A DNA stretch of 64,000 nucleotides from Myxococcota bacterium (lineage in GTDB: Bacteria; Myxococcota_A; Bradymonadia; UBA7976; UBA1532). Where the stretch lies: NCBI GenBank assembly GCA_963169045.1, contig CAUJDF010000038.1, positions 124,001 to 188,000 on the forward strand. The letters run 5' to 3'. The notes beneath the pieces were generated by a model. It made no database searches. It was not told the DNA's origin and saw only the letters and a list, made by a program, of their open reading frames with translations. Position numbers and translations under genes: made by a program. This document shows positions 21,875 through 31,120 of the stretch, piece by piece (the first letter of the stretch is position 1; each line of letters opens with the position of its first letter).

Positions 21875-22653
21875 GCGACGCCTCGCGCGAGCGGGCCGCG
21901 CAGGGCCAGCAGCAGCCCGAGCGCGACGACGAGCAACACGACCGAGATCGCTTGCGCGGCGCGGAGATCCGACTCGAGCGCGGTGTAGATCGCCAGCGGG
22001 AGCGTCTGCGTGCGGCCCGGCAGGTTGCCGGCGAAGAGCAGGGTGGCGCCGAACTCGCCGAGGGCGCGGGCCCAGGCCACGGCGGCGCCGCCGATCAGGG
22101 CGGGCAGCGCGATCGGGATCGCCACGCCGAGGAGGACGCGCGAAGGCGTCGCGCCGAGGCTGCGGGCGACCGCGAAGAGCTCCGGGTCGAGGCCGCGGAA
22201 GGCGGCCGTCGCCGACTGGACGTAGAGCGGCGCCGACACGACCACCTGCGCGAGCACGACGGCGGCCGACGTGAACGGCAGGCGCAGGCCGGCATCGGCG
22301 AGCGCCGGCCCGAACAGGCCCTGGCGGCCGAACAGCATGAGGAGCGCCACACCGACGACCGCCGGCGGCACGACGATCGGCAGCTCGAGCAGCACCTCGA
22401 ACCAGCGGCGGCGGGGGCGCCGCGAGAGCCACCAGGCCAGCGGCGTGCCGAGCAGGAGGGTGGCGAGCAGGCCGACGGTGGTGGTGAGCAGGCTGAGGCG
22501 CACCGCGGGCCACACGGCGGGGTGGGCGAGGCCCGCGCGCAGCGCCGCCGGGTCGGTCCCGACGACGAGCGCCGCGATCGGCAGCACGAGCAGCGCCGCG
22601 AGCGTGCCGCCGAGCGCGCCGGCGAGCAGCTTCGGGCCCGCGCGCCTCAGCAC
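21871..22653 (-). CDS. modB: Molybdate-type ABC transporter permease
   Basis: 260 residues from GTG ([16 protein letters not shown]), 23 bp after modA. Six or so hydrophobic helices form the channel. The cytoplasmic EAA loop that contacts ModC reads [20 protein letters not shown], and [19 protein letters not shown] is a strong ModB signature. It forms a homodimer in the inner membrane with ModC and receives substrate from ModA. A CTG overlapping the modA stop could be an earlier start. Confidence 0.92.
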   Translation of the reverse strand: MLRRAGPKLLAGALGGTLAALLVLPIAALVVGTDPAALRAGLAHPAVWPAVRLSLLTTTVGLLATLLLGTPLAWWLSRRPRRRWFEVLLELPIVVPPAVVGVALLMLFGRQGLFGPALADAGLRLPFTSAAVVLAQVVVSAPLYVQSATAAFRGLDPELFAVARSLGATPSRVLLGVAIPIALPALIGGAAVAWARALGEFGATLLFAGNLPGRTQTLPLAIYTALESDLRAAQAISVVLLVVALGLLLALRGPLARGVA

Positions 22654-22676
22654 GCCGAGCGCGGGCGCCTCGGGCC

Positions 22677-23384
22677 TCAGGGCGGGACCTCGAAGCCGCG
22701 CGCGCCGAGGACGCGGCGGCCGACGTCGCCGCGCACGAGGTCGACGAAGGCGCGCGCCGCCTCGCCGCGACCCTTCAGGACCGCGATCGGGTAGACGCCG
22801 CGCTCCGCTTCGATGGGCAGGACGTCGACCCGGTCCGCGGCGGCGAGGGCGTCGGTGCGGTAGACGATGCCGGCGTCGGCCTCGCCCATCGCGACGCGGT
22901 TCAGGACGAGGCGCACGTTCAGCTCGTGGGAGACGACCTTCGGCTCGACGGCCGCGCGCAGGCCGGCGGCGTCGAGGGCGCGGCGCGCGTACCGGCCCGC
23001 CGGCACCTCGGGCGCGGCGAGCACGACGCGCGTCGCGCGCGGCAGGTCGGCGAGTGACCGGAGCCCGGCGGGGTTGCCCTTCGGCACGACGAGCACGAGC
23101 GCGTTGCGCGCGAACACCCCCGGCGGCTCGACCATCGAGGCGAGGGCCTGCATGTGCTCGACGTCGGCGGATGCGAAGACGTCGGCGGGCGCGCCGCCCT
23201 CGATCTGGAGCCGCAGCGCCTGGCTGCCGGCGAAGTTGAGGAGCACCTGCGTGCCGGGGTGCGTCCGCTCGAATTCGCGGGCGATCTCCTGGAACGACTC
23301 GGTGAGGGAGGTCGCGGCGTGGACGTGGAGCTGCACCGGGTCCGGCTTGCAGGCGACGAGCGCCAGGGCGAGGAGCCAGCGCAT
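22677..23384 (-). CDS. modA: Molybdate-type substrate-binding lipoprotein
   Basis: 235 residues. Short signal peptide with a lipobox (LALALVAC), so it is anchored instead of free in the periplasm. The ModA pattern is clear: [40 protein letters not shown] and [10 protein letters not shown], with the oxyanion-binding Ser/Thr in AATSLT and GSQ. The C-terminal half carries [13 protein letters not shown]. Molybdate or tungstate is the likely ligand. Its ATG overlaps the regulator stop by one base (TGATG), so the genes are translationally coupled. Confidence 0.92.
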   Translation of the reverse strand: MRWLLALALVACKPDPVQLHVHAATSLTESFQEIAREFERTHPGTQVLLNFAGSQALRLQIEGGAPADVFASADVEHMQALASMVEPPGVFARNALVLVVPKGNPAGLRSLADLPRATRVVLAAPEVPAGRYARRALDAAGLRAAVEPKVVSHELNVRLVLNRVAMGEADAGIVYRTDALAAADRVDVLPIEAERGVYPIAVLKGRGEAARAFVDLVRGDVGRRVLGARGFEVPP

Positions 23385-24442
23385 CAGGCGGCTCCGGCGA
23401 CGACGCGGCCGGTCTCGCCGGCGTCGTAGCCGCCGAACGACTCGAGATCGCGGCGGAACGCGCGGCCGGCGAGCGTGTCGAGCAGGCGCGCGAGGCGGGG
23501 ATCGGCGGCCGCGCCGGGGGCGAAGGCGAGGTCGAAGCGCTCCTCGGCGAGCTGGATGAAGTCGAGCTCGGCGGCGATGGCGGCGGCGCGGATGGCGATG
23601 CCGGCGTCGGCGGCGCCGAGGGCAATGGCCTGGCCGACCTCCATGTGGCCGTGCACGACGGGGCCCGCGGGCGCGACGGGCCCGCCGGCGAGGCGCTCGA
23701 GCAGGCGGCGGGCGCCGGCGCCCGGCTCGCGCGCGGCGAAGCGCACGCCGGGCCGCAGGGCGTCGGCGACGGTGCGCAGGCCGAGCGGGTTGCCGCGGCG
23801 GACGAGCAGGCCCTGCTCCCACCGGGCGAGCGTCACGACGAGCGCGCCGGCGCCGAGGCGGCGGCGCACGAGCGGGACGTTGAACTCGCCCGTGTCCTCG
23901 TCGAACAGGTGCGCGCCCGCGACGTGGACGCGTCCACGCGCGAGCAGGTCGAGCGCGCGCTCGCTCGTCGCGGTCAGCCAGACCGGCTCGGCGCCGCGAT
24001 CGGCGGCGCGCCGCGCCAGGACGCCCAGCGGCGGGGCGCAGCCGGCGACGAGCACGCGGCGCCGCAGCTCGTCGGTGGACGCCAGCGGCCGGACGCGCAG
24101 GCGGCGCCCCTTCCCGGCCTCGGCCAGACCGTCGGCGGGCGTGTGCGGATCGGCGCCGAGCGGGTGCGCCACCCAGCGCTCGCCGATCCAGGCCAGCGCC
24201 ACGCGCCCCGTCGCGGTGCCCTCGGCCTCGAGGAGGGCGCCGTCGTCGTCGAGGCGGAAGAGGTCCTCGACGCGACAGTCGAGCGCGCGGGCCAGCCGCA
24301 GCGCGACCCCCACGGACGGCGCCGCCCGACCTGCCTCGAGCGCGCTCAACGCCTGCCGGCTGAGGTCGGCGGCTTCGGCGAGCGCCTGCTGCGTCAGGCC
24401 GGCGCGCTCGCGCGAGGCGCGCAGGCGGTTCTCGATCGACAT
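23384..24442 (-). CDS. XRE-type regulator with periplasmic-binding-protein-like ligand domain
   Basis: 352 residues from ATG ([15 protein letters not shown]). Residues 1-60 are a Cro/C1 helix-turn-helix ([39 protein letters not shown]). Residues about 110-350 are a PBP-like fold of the type fused to molybdenum regulators ([55 protein letters not shown]). It heads the mod operon and is coupled to modA, so it probably senses molybdate or a molybdopterin-related ligand and controls its own operon. This domain fusion replaces the usual ModE. Confidence 0.88.
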   Translation of the reverse strand: MSIENRLRASRERAGLTQQALAEAADLSRQALSALEAGRAAPSVGVALRLARALDCRVEDLFRLDDDGALLEAEGTATGRVALAWIGERWVAHPLGADPHTPADGLAEAGKGRRLRVRPLASTDELRRRVLVAGCAPPLGVLARRAADRGAEPVWLTATSERALDLLARGRVHVAGAHLFDEDTGEFNVPLVRRRLGAGALVVTLARWEQGLLVRRGNPLGLRTVADALRPGVRFAAREPGAGARRLLERLAGGPVAPAGPVVHGHMEVGQAIALGAADAGIAIRAAAIAAELDFIQLAEERFDLAFAPGAAADPRLARLLDTLAGRAFRRDLESFGGYDAGETGRVVAGAA

Positions 24443-24448
24443 GCGGCG

Positions 24449-24477
24449 TTCGTAAAGCAGACACAACACCGCGTCAA
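24449..24477 (-). promoter_or_regulatory. Candidate promoter of the mod operon
   Basis: On the reverse strand TTGACG (24472-24477) and TACGAA (24449-24454) are 17 bp apart, a good match to a housekeeping sigma factor site. A transcript would start close to the ATG at 24442, so the message may be leaderless. A second TTGACG (24485-24490) lies 13 bp upstream and could be part of an operator. Confidence 0.45.
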
Positions 24478-24493
24478 GCGAACACGTCAACGC

Positions 24494-25354
24494 TCAGGCG
24501 CGGGTGGCCTCGGCGACGCGATCGTGTCCGGCGAGGTCGGCGTGGACGTGGGCACCCGTCCAATCGGGGCCGTCGAGCAGGCGGCGCAGCGCGTCGCCCT
24601 GGTCGTGGCCGATCTCGATGACGAGCGCGCCGCCCGGGCGCAGGGCGGCGGCGGCGGCGGGGATGAGACGGCGGATGACCTGCAGGCCGTCGCGGCCGCC
24701 GTCGAGCGCGAGGCGCGGCTCGAAGTCGCGCACGTCGGGCATCAGGTGGCGGCACGCCTCGGTGGCGATGTAGGGCGGGTTGCTGGCGACGAGGTGCGCG
24801 CGGCGCTCGCCGAGCGGGGTGAGCAGGTCGCCCTGCAGGAACTCGACGTTGCCGAGGCCGTTCGCGGCGCCGTTCTCGCGGGCCACGGCGAGCGCGTCGG
24901 GCGACACGTCGATGGCGATCACCTGTGCGTCGGGCCGCGCCTGGGCGATCGAGAGCGCGATGGCGCCGCTGCCGGTGCCGACGTCGACGACGAGCGGCGC
25001 CTCGACGCCGGTGAGCTTCGTCAACGCCACGTCGACGAGCAGCTCCGTCTCGGGCCGTGGGATGAGCACGCGCGGGTCGACCTTGAGATCGAGGTCGCGG
25101 AAGCCTCGCTGGCCGAGGATGTAGGCGATGGGCTCGTGACGGGCGCGCCGCCGCACGCGGTCGCGGATGGCGGTGAGCTCGTCCGGGTGCAGCGGTCGGT
25201 CGTGGTCGGTGTAGACCTGGATGCGGCTGATGCCGAGCGCGTGGGCGATGAGGAGCTCGGCGTCGAGGCGCGCGCTCTCGATGCCCTTCTCCTGGAAGAA
25301 GCCGGTCGTCCAGCGCAGCACGCGCCGGATCGTCCAAGGACCCTCGTCGCTCAT
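24494..25354 (-). CDS. prmC: Release factor glutamine methyltransferase
   Basis: 286 residues. PrmC methylates the Gln of the GGQ motif in RF1 and RF2, raising termination efficiency. The N-terminal helical domain is followed by YILGQRGFRDLDLKVDPRV and LIPRPETELLVDVAL, the SAM motif VVDVGTGSGAIALSIA, and the catalytic NPPY in LVASNPPYIA. Start ATG overlaps the previous gene's TGA by 4 bp. No termination-factor gene is near. Confidence 0.95.
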   Translation of the reverse strand: MSDEGPWTIRRVLRWTTGFFQEKGIESARLDAELLIAHALGISRIQVYTDHDRPLHPDELTAIRDRVRRRARHEPIAYILGQRGFRDLDLKVDPRVLIPRPETELLVDVALTKLTGVEAPLVVDVGTGSGAIALSIAQARPDAQVIAIDVSPDALAVARENGAANGLGNVEFLQGDLLTPLGERRAHLVASNPPYIATEACRHLMPDVRDFEPRLALDGGRDGLQVIRRLIPAAAAALRPGGALVIEIGHDQGDALRRLLDGPDWTGAHVHADLAGHDRVAEATRA

Positions 25355-25953
25355 CGGCCGGCCCGCGCGCGTGTGTACTTCTGGTCGAAGCGCGCCTTGT
25401 CGAAGAGCTCGCGCGCCACCGGACCGCAGCGCACCTTCTGCACGCACTGCTTGACGCGCTCGAGGCGCGCGGCGTCGAGCTGCTCGAACTTCGCGCGCGA
25501 CATCTCCAGCGTCAGGTACTCGTGCACTTCCTCTTCACCGCGCCGGCGACCCTTGCGCTCCGGTCGCACCACATCTTCGAACGTCAGCACCATGCGTTCC
25601 ACCGCCGGCATCTCGCCGAACACCCCGCGCGCGCCGGTCGCGTACTGCGTGCGGCCGAGCACGAACCAGCCCACGGCGCGGGCGAGCAGCTCCTCGTCGG
25701 TGGCGCCGCCGATCGTCTGCCAATAGGTGATGCGCACCTCGCCGCCCTTCAGCGACACCCGCTCGGTGGCGTGGCGGCGCGGCGGATCGACCAGGTAGAT
25801 GCCGGTGAGCTGCTCGACGCGCAGCTTCAGCGGCGCGGTGGGATCGTCGGCGCCGTACACCTGTGCCGCGCGCGCCGTCACCGCGTCGGGGCGGACCTGC
25901 GCCGTCGCGTCGGTCGCCACCAGCAGCAGCACGCAGAGGAGCAGGCGCTTCAA
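25351..25953 (-). CDS. Secreted hypothetical protein between gpsA and prmC
   Basis: 200 residues from TTG, which overlaps the gpsA stop (TTGA); the signal peptide MKRLLLCVLLLVATDATAQ supports this start. The mature protein is charged and contains FGEMPAVERMVLTFEDVVRP and HEYLTLEMSRAKFEQLD. I recognise no family. It ends in a 4-bp overlap with prmC, so gpsA, this gene and prmC are one translationally coupled unit. A TTG start would keep its expression low relative to gpsA. Confidence 0.78.
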   Translation of the reverse strand: MKRLLLCVLLLVATDATAQVRPDAVTARAAQVYGADDPTAPLKLRVEQLTGIYLVDPPRRHATERVSLKGGEVRITYWQTIGGATDEELLARAVGWFVLGRTQYATGARGVFGEMPAVERMVLTFEDVVRPERKGRRRGEEEVHEYLTLEMSRAKFEQLDAARLERVKQCVQKVRCGPVARELFDKARFDQKYTRARAGR

Positions 25954-26954
25954 CCGTGCTCCCGCTCGCGCTTCAAGTCGCGGGTCATGAGGTCGTGCAT
26001 CGCGCGAGCGGCGGGCTTGCCTTCGTACAGGATGCGGAAGATCTCGCTGGTGATCGGCATCTCGACGCCGCACTTCGCGGCGAGGTCGTAAGCGCTGCGC
26101 GTCGTGCGCACGCCCTCGGCGACCTCCTTCATCTCGCCGACGATCTCCTCGAGCTTGCGGCCGCGGCCCAGCTCCACCCCCACGTGCCGATTGCGGGAGA
26201 GGTCGCCGGTGCAGGTGAGCACGAGGTCGCCCATGCCCGCGAGGCCGGCCAGCGTGAGCGGGTTCGCGCCGAGCTTGACGGCGAGGCGCGTGATCTCGGC
26301 CACGCCCCGGGTGAGCAGGGCGGCGCGGCTGTTGTGGCCGAGGCCGAGGCCGACCGCCACGCCCGCCGCGATGGCGATCACGTTCTTGAGCGCGCCCCCC
26401 AGCTCGACGCCGGTCACGTCCTCGGTGGTGTAGACGCGGAAGTACTCGGTGCTGAAGGCCTTCTGGACGCGCTCGGCGACCTCGTTGTCGCGCGCGGCGA
26501 CGGTCACCGCCGTCGCCATCTTGAGCAGCGTCTCGCGCGCGAAGCTCGGCCCGGAGAGGAACGCCAGGTCGCGCTGCAGCGCCGCCGGCAGCACCTGCTG
26601 CAGGACCTCCTCCATCGTGGCGAGGGTCTGGTTCTCGATGCCCTTGGCGGCGCTGACGATGGGCACGCCCGGCTTCAGATGCGGCGCGAGGCGGCCGGCG
26701 ACCTCGCGCGTGGCGTGGCTCGGCACGACCAGCGTGACGAGCTCCGCGCCGGCGACGGCGGCGGCGAGGTCGCTCGTGGCGCCGATCGCGTCGGGCAGGG
26801 CGATGTCCGTCTGGTGCTTCGGATTGCGGTGGTCGCGGGCGATGCCCTCGATCACCGCCTCGTCGCGGTCCCAGACGACCACCGGCCCCCGGTTCACCAG
26901 CACCGAGGCCAGCGCCGTCCCCCAACTGCCACCACCGATCACCGCCGAACGCAT
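25950..26954 (-). CDS. gpsA: Glycerol-3-phosphate dehydrogenase [NAD(P)+]
   Basis: 334 residues, normal length. GpsA reduces dihydroxyacetone phosphate to glycerol-3-phosphate, feeding phospholipid synthesis. The Rossmann motif is VIGGGSWGTALASVL. Other landmarks are VSAAKGIENQTL, FLSGPSFARE, the catalytic-Lys helix GGALKNVIAIAAGVAVGLG, NSRAALLTRG and GLAGMGDLVLTCTGDLSRNR. The ATG follows GGAGG. Upstream is the histidine kinase gene, 44 bp away, on the same strand. Confidence 0.97.
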   Translation of the reverse strand: MRSAVIGGGSWGTALASVLVNRGPVVVWDRDEAVIEGIARDHRNPKHQTDIALPDAIGATSDLAAAVAGAELVTLVVPSHATREVAGRLAPHLKPGVPIVSAAKGIENQTLATMEEVLQQVLPAALQRDLAFLSGPSFARETLLKMATAVTVAARDNEVAERVQKAFSTEYFRVYTTEDVTGVELGGALKNVIAIAAGVAVGLGLGHNSRAALLTRGVAEITRLAVKLGANPLTLAGLAGMGDLVLTCTGDLSRNRHVGVELGRGRKLEEIVGEMKEVAEGVRTTRSAYDLAAKCGVEMPITSEIFRILYEGKPAARAMHDLMTRDLKREREHG

Positions 26955-26998
26955 CGTCGCCTCCGTGGCGCGGAGCGTCGCACCGCCCACCGACGCGA

Positions 26999-29212
26999 TC
27001 AAGCGCGCGGGAGGCGGACGCACAGCGCGCAGCCCCCGAGGGTGCTGCGCTCGATCCAGGCGCCGCCGCCGGCCAGGTCGGCGCAACGCCGGACCGAGGA
27101 GAGGCCGACGCCGGTGCCGCCGGTGCGCGGATCGCCCCGGCGGAACAGCTCGAACACGCGCTCGCGCTGCGCGTCGGGGATGCCGGGGCCGTTGTCCTCG
27201 AAGCGGAGCACCAGGGACGCCTCGTCGCCCGTCCACGAGATGCGCAGGCGCGGGGCGTCGCTGCGGCCGGCGAAGCGCAGCGCGTTGGTCAAAGCGTTGT
27301 CGACGATGCGCGCGAGGTGCGTGCGGACGATCCACAGGCGCGCGTCGGCGCTCGGGAGCTCCACCGTCATGTCGACGAGCGACACGCGCGAGAACATGCG
27401 CTCGATGGCGTCGTGGAGCGTCTCGAGCAGCGAGACGGCCTCGGGCGCCTCGCCCTCGCGGCCGAGCATGCTGTAGGTCGTCAGGTCGCCGCTCAGCAGC
27501 GAGAGGTGGTCGGCGGCGCGGCGGATGCGGTGCACCAGCTCGCGCGCGCCCTCGGGCAGCGCGTCGACGTACTCGTCGAGCAGCACCGTCGCCAGGCCGC
27601 TGATGCTCACCACCGGCGTGCGCAGATCGTGCGAGACGGTGTGGGCGTACTCCTCGACCTCGGCCACGTGACGGCGCAGATCGGCCTCGGTGTGGCGCAG
27701 CGCGTCGATGCGGCGCGCGGCCGCGACCGCCGTGCCGGCGTGGGCGGCGACGAGCTCCATGTGCTCGAGATTGGCAACGGTGAAGAGTGGGCCGCGCGCC
27801 GAGCCGGCGAGCGTCAGCACGCCCACGCGCTCGTCGCCGACACGGATCGGCGTGGCGACCAGGGCGGCGTCCCTGCGGCCCGGGTGGCGGCGGTCGAAGC
27901 GGTCGTCGGTGGGCGCCGCGGGCATCGGTGGCACCGTGCGGCCCCCGGCATCGATCAGGGGCAGCGGCATCGTCAGCGGGCGCGCCGGATCGGCCTCGGC
28001 CTCGGCCCGGACCCGCAGCGTGCGCCCCTCGGCGAAGGCGCGGCCGACCACGCCCTCGCCCGGGCGGGTGCGCGCCGACAGCGCCACGCCCGCGCTGCCC
28101 TCGGCGATCGCCTGCGTCCGGCGGCGAAGCACGCCCTCGTCGGCGTCGAGCATGTGCACCGCGCCGGCGCGCGCCTGGCAGGCGGCGACCGCCACGTCGA
28201 CGAGCCGCTGCAGCACCTCGTCGAGCTCGTGCTCGGCGCTGATGAGACGCACCCCGTCGAGCAGACGCTGGTAGGTGTCGATGCGCGCCTCCTGGGCGGC
28301 GCGGTCGCGCAGGAACTGGATGGCGAACGCGACGCGCACGGCGTAGCGCTCGATCCAGCGCAGCTCCTCGGGCCAGAAGTGGCCGACGACCGAGCGCTGC
28401 GCGATGACCATCGCCCCGAGCACCGCCTCGCTCGTCGACAGCGGGATGACGGCGACCTGGCGGTCGAGCCCGAGGCACGTGTCGCGCCCCGGCCCGAGGA
28501 CGAGCTGGCCGTCTTCCATGGCGGCGCGCTCGAGCGGGCCCGCCTCGACCGGATCGGGGCGCCCGGGGATCTCGAAGCCGCCGTCGGGCGTGGAGAGGAC
28601 GACGGCCCCCGTGCCGTAGCCGAGCGACGCCGACAGGCCGTCGACGGCGCGGCGCGCGAGCTCGGCCGTCTCCTGCACGCGGCGCAGGCCCTCGAGCAGG
28701 CGGGCGGCGGCGTCGTAGACGGCGAGGCCGCGGTTGCAGTGACGCAGGGCCACGACCGAAGGGAGCAGCGGCTCGAGGCGCTTGACGAGCTCGCCGACGC
28801 GGTCGCAGGCCGCCGGGTCGAAGGGTGCGTCCCCGGCGAAAGCGGCGGCCTGCAGGTACGCGAAGACCTGGCCGTCGTGCGCGAAGGGCCACAGCGCGAC
28901 GGGGCCGATCGGCGGCAGGTGGTTGACCAGCGTCGGCGGCCGCGGCGCGCTGTAGTCGGCGACGACGACCGCGCGTCCCTGCAGCAGGCGGGGCAGGAGA
29001 CCCTCGCTGCGCTCGATGCGCGCGTCGACGAGCGGGAGCGGCGCGTTGATCGCCGTGATCTGCCGGCAATACGGGCCGTCGGGCGGCACCAGCACCAGGC
29101 CGCCGATGCGCGCGCCCACGGTGTCGATGGCCGAGCGCACGAGGCGCTCGAGGAACGCCGTCGGCTGCGCCACGAGCCCCTGCAGCGCCGTCCAGCTGCT
29201 CTCGATTGACAC
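26999..29212 (-). CDS. GAF-domain sensor histidine kinase
   Basis: 737 residues from GTG, 3 bp after the PilB-type gene. There is no membrane segment, so it is a cytoplasmic sensor. Three GAF-like domains can be traced: residues 15-150, about 190-310 and about 330-490 (LVDVAVAACQARAGAVHMLD; ALVATPIRVGDERVGVLTLA). A coiled link leads to the H box EEYAHTVSHDLRTPV near 520, the N box VDNALTNALRF near 644, the G1 box FEDNGPGI near 673 and GTGVGLSSVRR. No response regulator is adjacent, so the partner is elsewhere. Confidence 0.92.
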   Translation of the reverse strand: MSIESSWTALQGLVAQPTAFLERLVRSAIDTVGARIGGLVLVPPDGPYCRQITAINAPLPLVDARIERSEGLLPRLLQGRAVVVADYSAPRPPTLVNHLPPIGPVALWPFAHDGQVFAYLQAAAFAGDAPFDPAACDRVGELVKRLEPLLPSVVALRHCNRGLAVYDAAARLLEGLRRVQETAELARRAVDGLSASLGYGTGAVVLSTPDGGFEIPGRPDPVEAGPLERAAMEDGQLVLGPGRDTCLGLDRQVAVIPLSTSEAVLGAMVIAQRSVVGHFWPEELRWIERYAVRVAFAIQFLRDRAAQEARIDTYQRLLDGVRLISAEHELDEVLQRLVDVAVAACQARAGAVHMLDADEGVLRRRTQAIAEGSAGVALSARTRPGEGVVGRAFAEGRTLRVRAEAEADPARPLTMPLPLIDAGGRTVPPMPAAPTDDRFDRRHPGRRDAALVATPIRVGDERVGVLTLAGSARGPLFTVANLEHMELVAAHAGTAVAAARRIDALRHTEADLRRHVAEVEEYAHTVSHDLRTPVVSISGLATVLLDEYVDALPEGARELVHRIRRAADHLSLLSGDLTTYSMLGREGEAPEAVSLLETLHDAIERMFSRVSLVDMTVELPSADARLWIVRTHLARIVDNALTNALRFAGRSDAPRLRISWTGDEASLVLRFEDNGPGIPDAQRERVFELFRRGDPRTGGTGVGLSSVRRCADLAGGGAWIERSTLGGCALCVRLPRA

Positions 29213-29215
29213 GGG

Positions 29216-31006
29216 CTACCCCCCGGTCACGACGCGGACGACCTCGGAGAAGCTGGTCACGCCCAGCGCCAGCTTCTTCAGGGCCGCCTCCTGCAGGGTC
29301 ATCATGCCCTCGCGACGCGCCACGCGCGCGATTGTGCCCGAATCCGCGGCCTCGTGCACCGCCTGACGAACACCCGCCGAGACCGGCAGGACCTCGAACA
29401 CCGACGTGCGGCCAAGATAGCCCGTGCCGCGGCATTCGACGCAACCCTCGCCCTCGCGGACGGGCAGCTGCTGCGAGGCGTCGGCCAGCTGCACGCCGAG
29501 CAGGCGCGCCTCGTCGGCGGAGAGGTGCACGGTGCGGGCGCAGTGGTCGCACACCCTGCGGACGAGGCGCTGGGCGGCGACGCCGATCACGGAGCTCGAC
29601 AGCAGGAACGGCTCGATGCCGAGGTCGGCGAGGCGCGGGAAGGCGCCCGCCGCGTCGTTCGTGTGCAGCGTCGACAGCACGAGGTGGCCGGTCAGGGCCG
29701 CCTGCACCGCGTGGCGCGCCGTCTCGAGGTCGCGGATCTCGCCGACCATGATGATGTCCGGGTCCTGCCGCAGCACGTTGCGCAGGGCCGACGCGAACGT
29801 CACGTCGACCTTGGGGTTCACCGCCACCTGGTTGAACGCCGGGGTCACGACTTCGATCGGATCTTCGATGGTGACGATGTTCACCTCGGGGCTCGCGAGC
29901 GTACGCAGCGTCGAATAGAGCGTCGTCGTCTTGCCGCTCCCGGTGGGACCGGTGAGCAGGACGATGCCATGCGGCTTCGCCACGAACTCGTTCCAGAGGA
30001 GGCGCTGGCTCTCGAAGAATCCCAGCGACGAGAGGTCCTGCAGGAACAGATCGGGGTCGAAGATACGCAGCACGACCTTCTCGCCGAAGGCCGTCGGCAT
30101 CGTCGAGACGCGCATCTCGACCTCGCGCCCTTCGCGCAGCGTCTTGATGCGGCCGTCCTGCGGGCGGCGGCGCTCGGCGATGTCCATGCGTGCCATCATC
30201 TTCATGCGGCTCGTGATCGGCGGGATGACGGCGCGCGGCAGCGTGTGGACGGTGTGCAGGATGCCATCGATGCGATAGCGGACGAGCGCCTCGTCTCTCT
30301 TCGGCTCGAAGTGGATATCACTGGCGCGCTGCTCGGCGGCATGTCTCAGCAGGAAGTCGACGGCCTTGACGATGTGCTGGTCGGTGGCTTCGAGCTCGGC
30401 GTCGCTCTTGATGCGGAAGAGCTGCTCGAGGTTCTCGCTGCCGGGACCGCGCGCGTATTCCCGCTCGGCGGCGGCGATGGTGCTCTTGAAGCCGTAGAAC
30501 TCGGAGATGATGCGCAGGATGTCGGACTTCGACGCGACCACGGGCCGGATGTTGCGGCCGGTGATGCGCTGCAGGCTCTCGCGCAGCTCCATGTCGCGCG
30601 GCTCGGCCATGGCGACGACGAGCGCGCCCTCCTGCTCGCCGATGGCGAGGCAGACGTGGCGGCGCGCGAACGGACGCGAGAGCGTGCGGGTCACCAGGTC
30701 GAGATCGAGCTCGACGGGGTCGAGGCGACGCCAGGACAGGCCCTCGGCGACGGCGAGCGCCTGCATGATCGCGTCCTCGGTGAGGACGGCACCGTCGACG
30801 CGCTTCAACTTCAGCGAGGCGAGCACCTCGGGCGCCGAGACGCGGTAGCCGACGCCGCGCCCGGCGGGCGCGCCGATGTTGGCGCGGAGCACGCGCGCCC
30901 GCTCGGCGGACTCCCGCACCCGCGCCTCGCGCACGACGTCGGGCGCGAGCAGCCCGGCGTCGGCGAGCGCGCCCAGGACCTCGTCGGTGGTGTACTCGCC
31001 GTGCAT
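29216..31006 (-). CDS. PilB/GspE-family secretion or pilus assembly ATPase
   Basis: 596 residues. The N-terminal MshEN-like domain (about 40-190) precedes the ATPase core. Walker A GPTGSGKTTTLYS is near 353, the Asp box EDPIEV follows, Walker B DIIMVGEIRD is near 415 and the His-box motif LSTLHTNDAAGAF follows. A tetra-Cys zinc site is formed by CDHC (about 485) and CVEC (about 522), typical of extension ATPases and not of PilT. It powers type IV pilus extension or type II secretion. No other pilus gene is present, so the exact system is open. It is coupled to the histidine kinase downstream. Confidence 0.92.
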   Translation of the reverse strand: MHGEYTTDEVLGALADAGLLAPDVVREARVRESAERARVLRANIGAPAGRGVGYRVSAPEVLASLKLKRVDGAVLTEDAIMQALAVAEGLSWRRLDPVELDLDLVTRTLSRPFARRHVCLAIGEQEGALVVAMAEPRDMELRESLQRITGRNIRPVVASKSDILRIISEFYGFKSTIAAAEREYARGPGSENLEQLFRIKSDAELEATDQHIVKAVDFLLRHAAEQRASDIHFEPKRDEALVRYRIDGILHTVHTLPRAVIPPITSRMKMMARMDIAERRRPQDGRIKTLREGREVEMRVSTMPTAFGEKVVLRIFDPDLFLQDLSSLGFFESQRLLWNEFVAKPHGIVLLTGPTGSGKTTTLYSTLRTLASPEVNIVTIEDPIEVVTPAFNQVAVNPKVDVTFASALRNVLRQDPDIIMVGEIRDLETARHAVQAALTGHLVLSTLHTNDAAGAFPRLADLGIEPFLLSSSVIGVAAQRLVRRVCDHCARTVHLSADEARLLGVQLADASQQLPVREGEGCVECRGTGYLGRTSVFEVLPVSAGVRQAVHEAADSGTIARVARREGMMTLQEAALKKLALGVTSFSEVVRVVTGG

Positions 31007-31036
31007 GCGCGCTTCAGTAGGCCAGTTGGCCCGAAA

Positions 31037-31061
31037 AGGGCAAGGGCCGCCAGCTTGCCCT
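31037..31061. promoter_or_regulatory. Stem-loop in the PilB / sigma-54 activator divergent region
   Basis: AGGGCAAG, a 9-base spacer and CTTGCCCT form a perfect 8-bp inverted repeat, 31 bp upstream of the PilB-type start and 60 bp before the activator start. It fits an operator shared by the two genes or a leader hairpin. I searched for a GG-N10-GC sigma-54 site here and found none. Confidence 0.4.
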
Positions 31062-31120
31062 CGGGCGCGGCCTGCGCATAGACTGGCCACCGCAGTATCC
31101 ACCGACGGGGGGTCGGACGC

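Noticed and set aside
31007..31120. Sigma-54 promoter for the PilB-type gene or the activator
   Set aside because: No GG-N10-GC arrangement with the right spacing was found on either strand.
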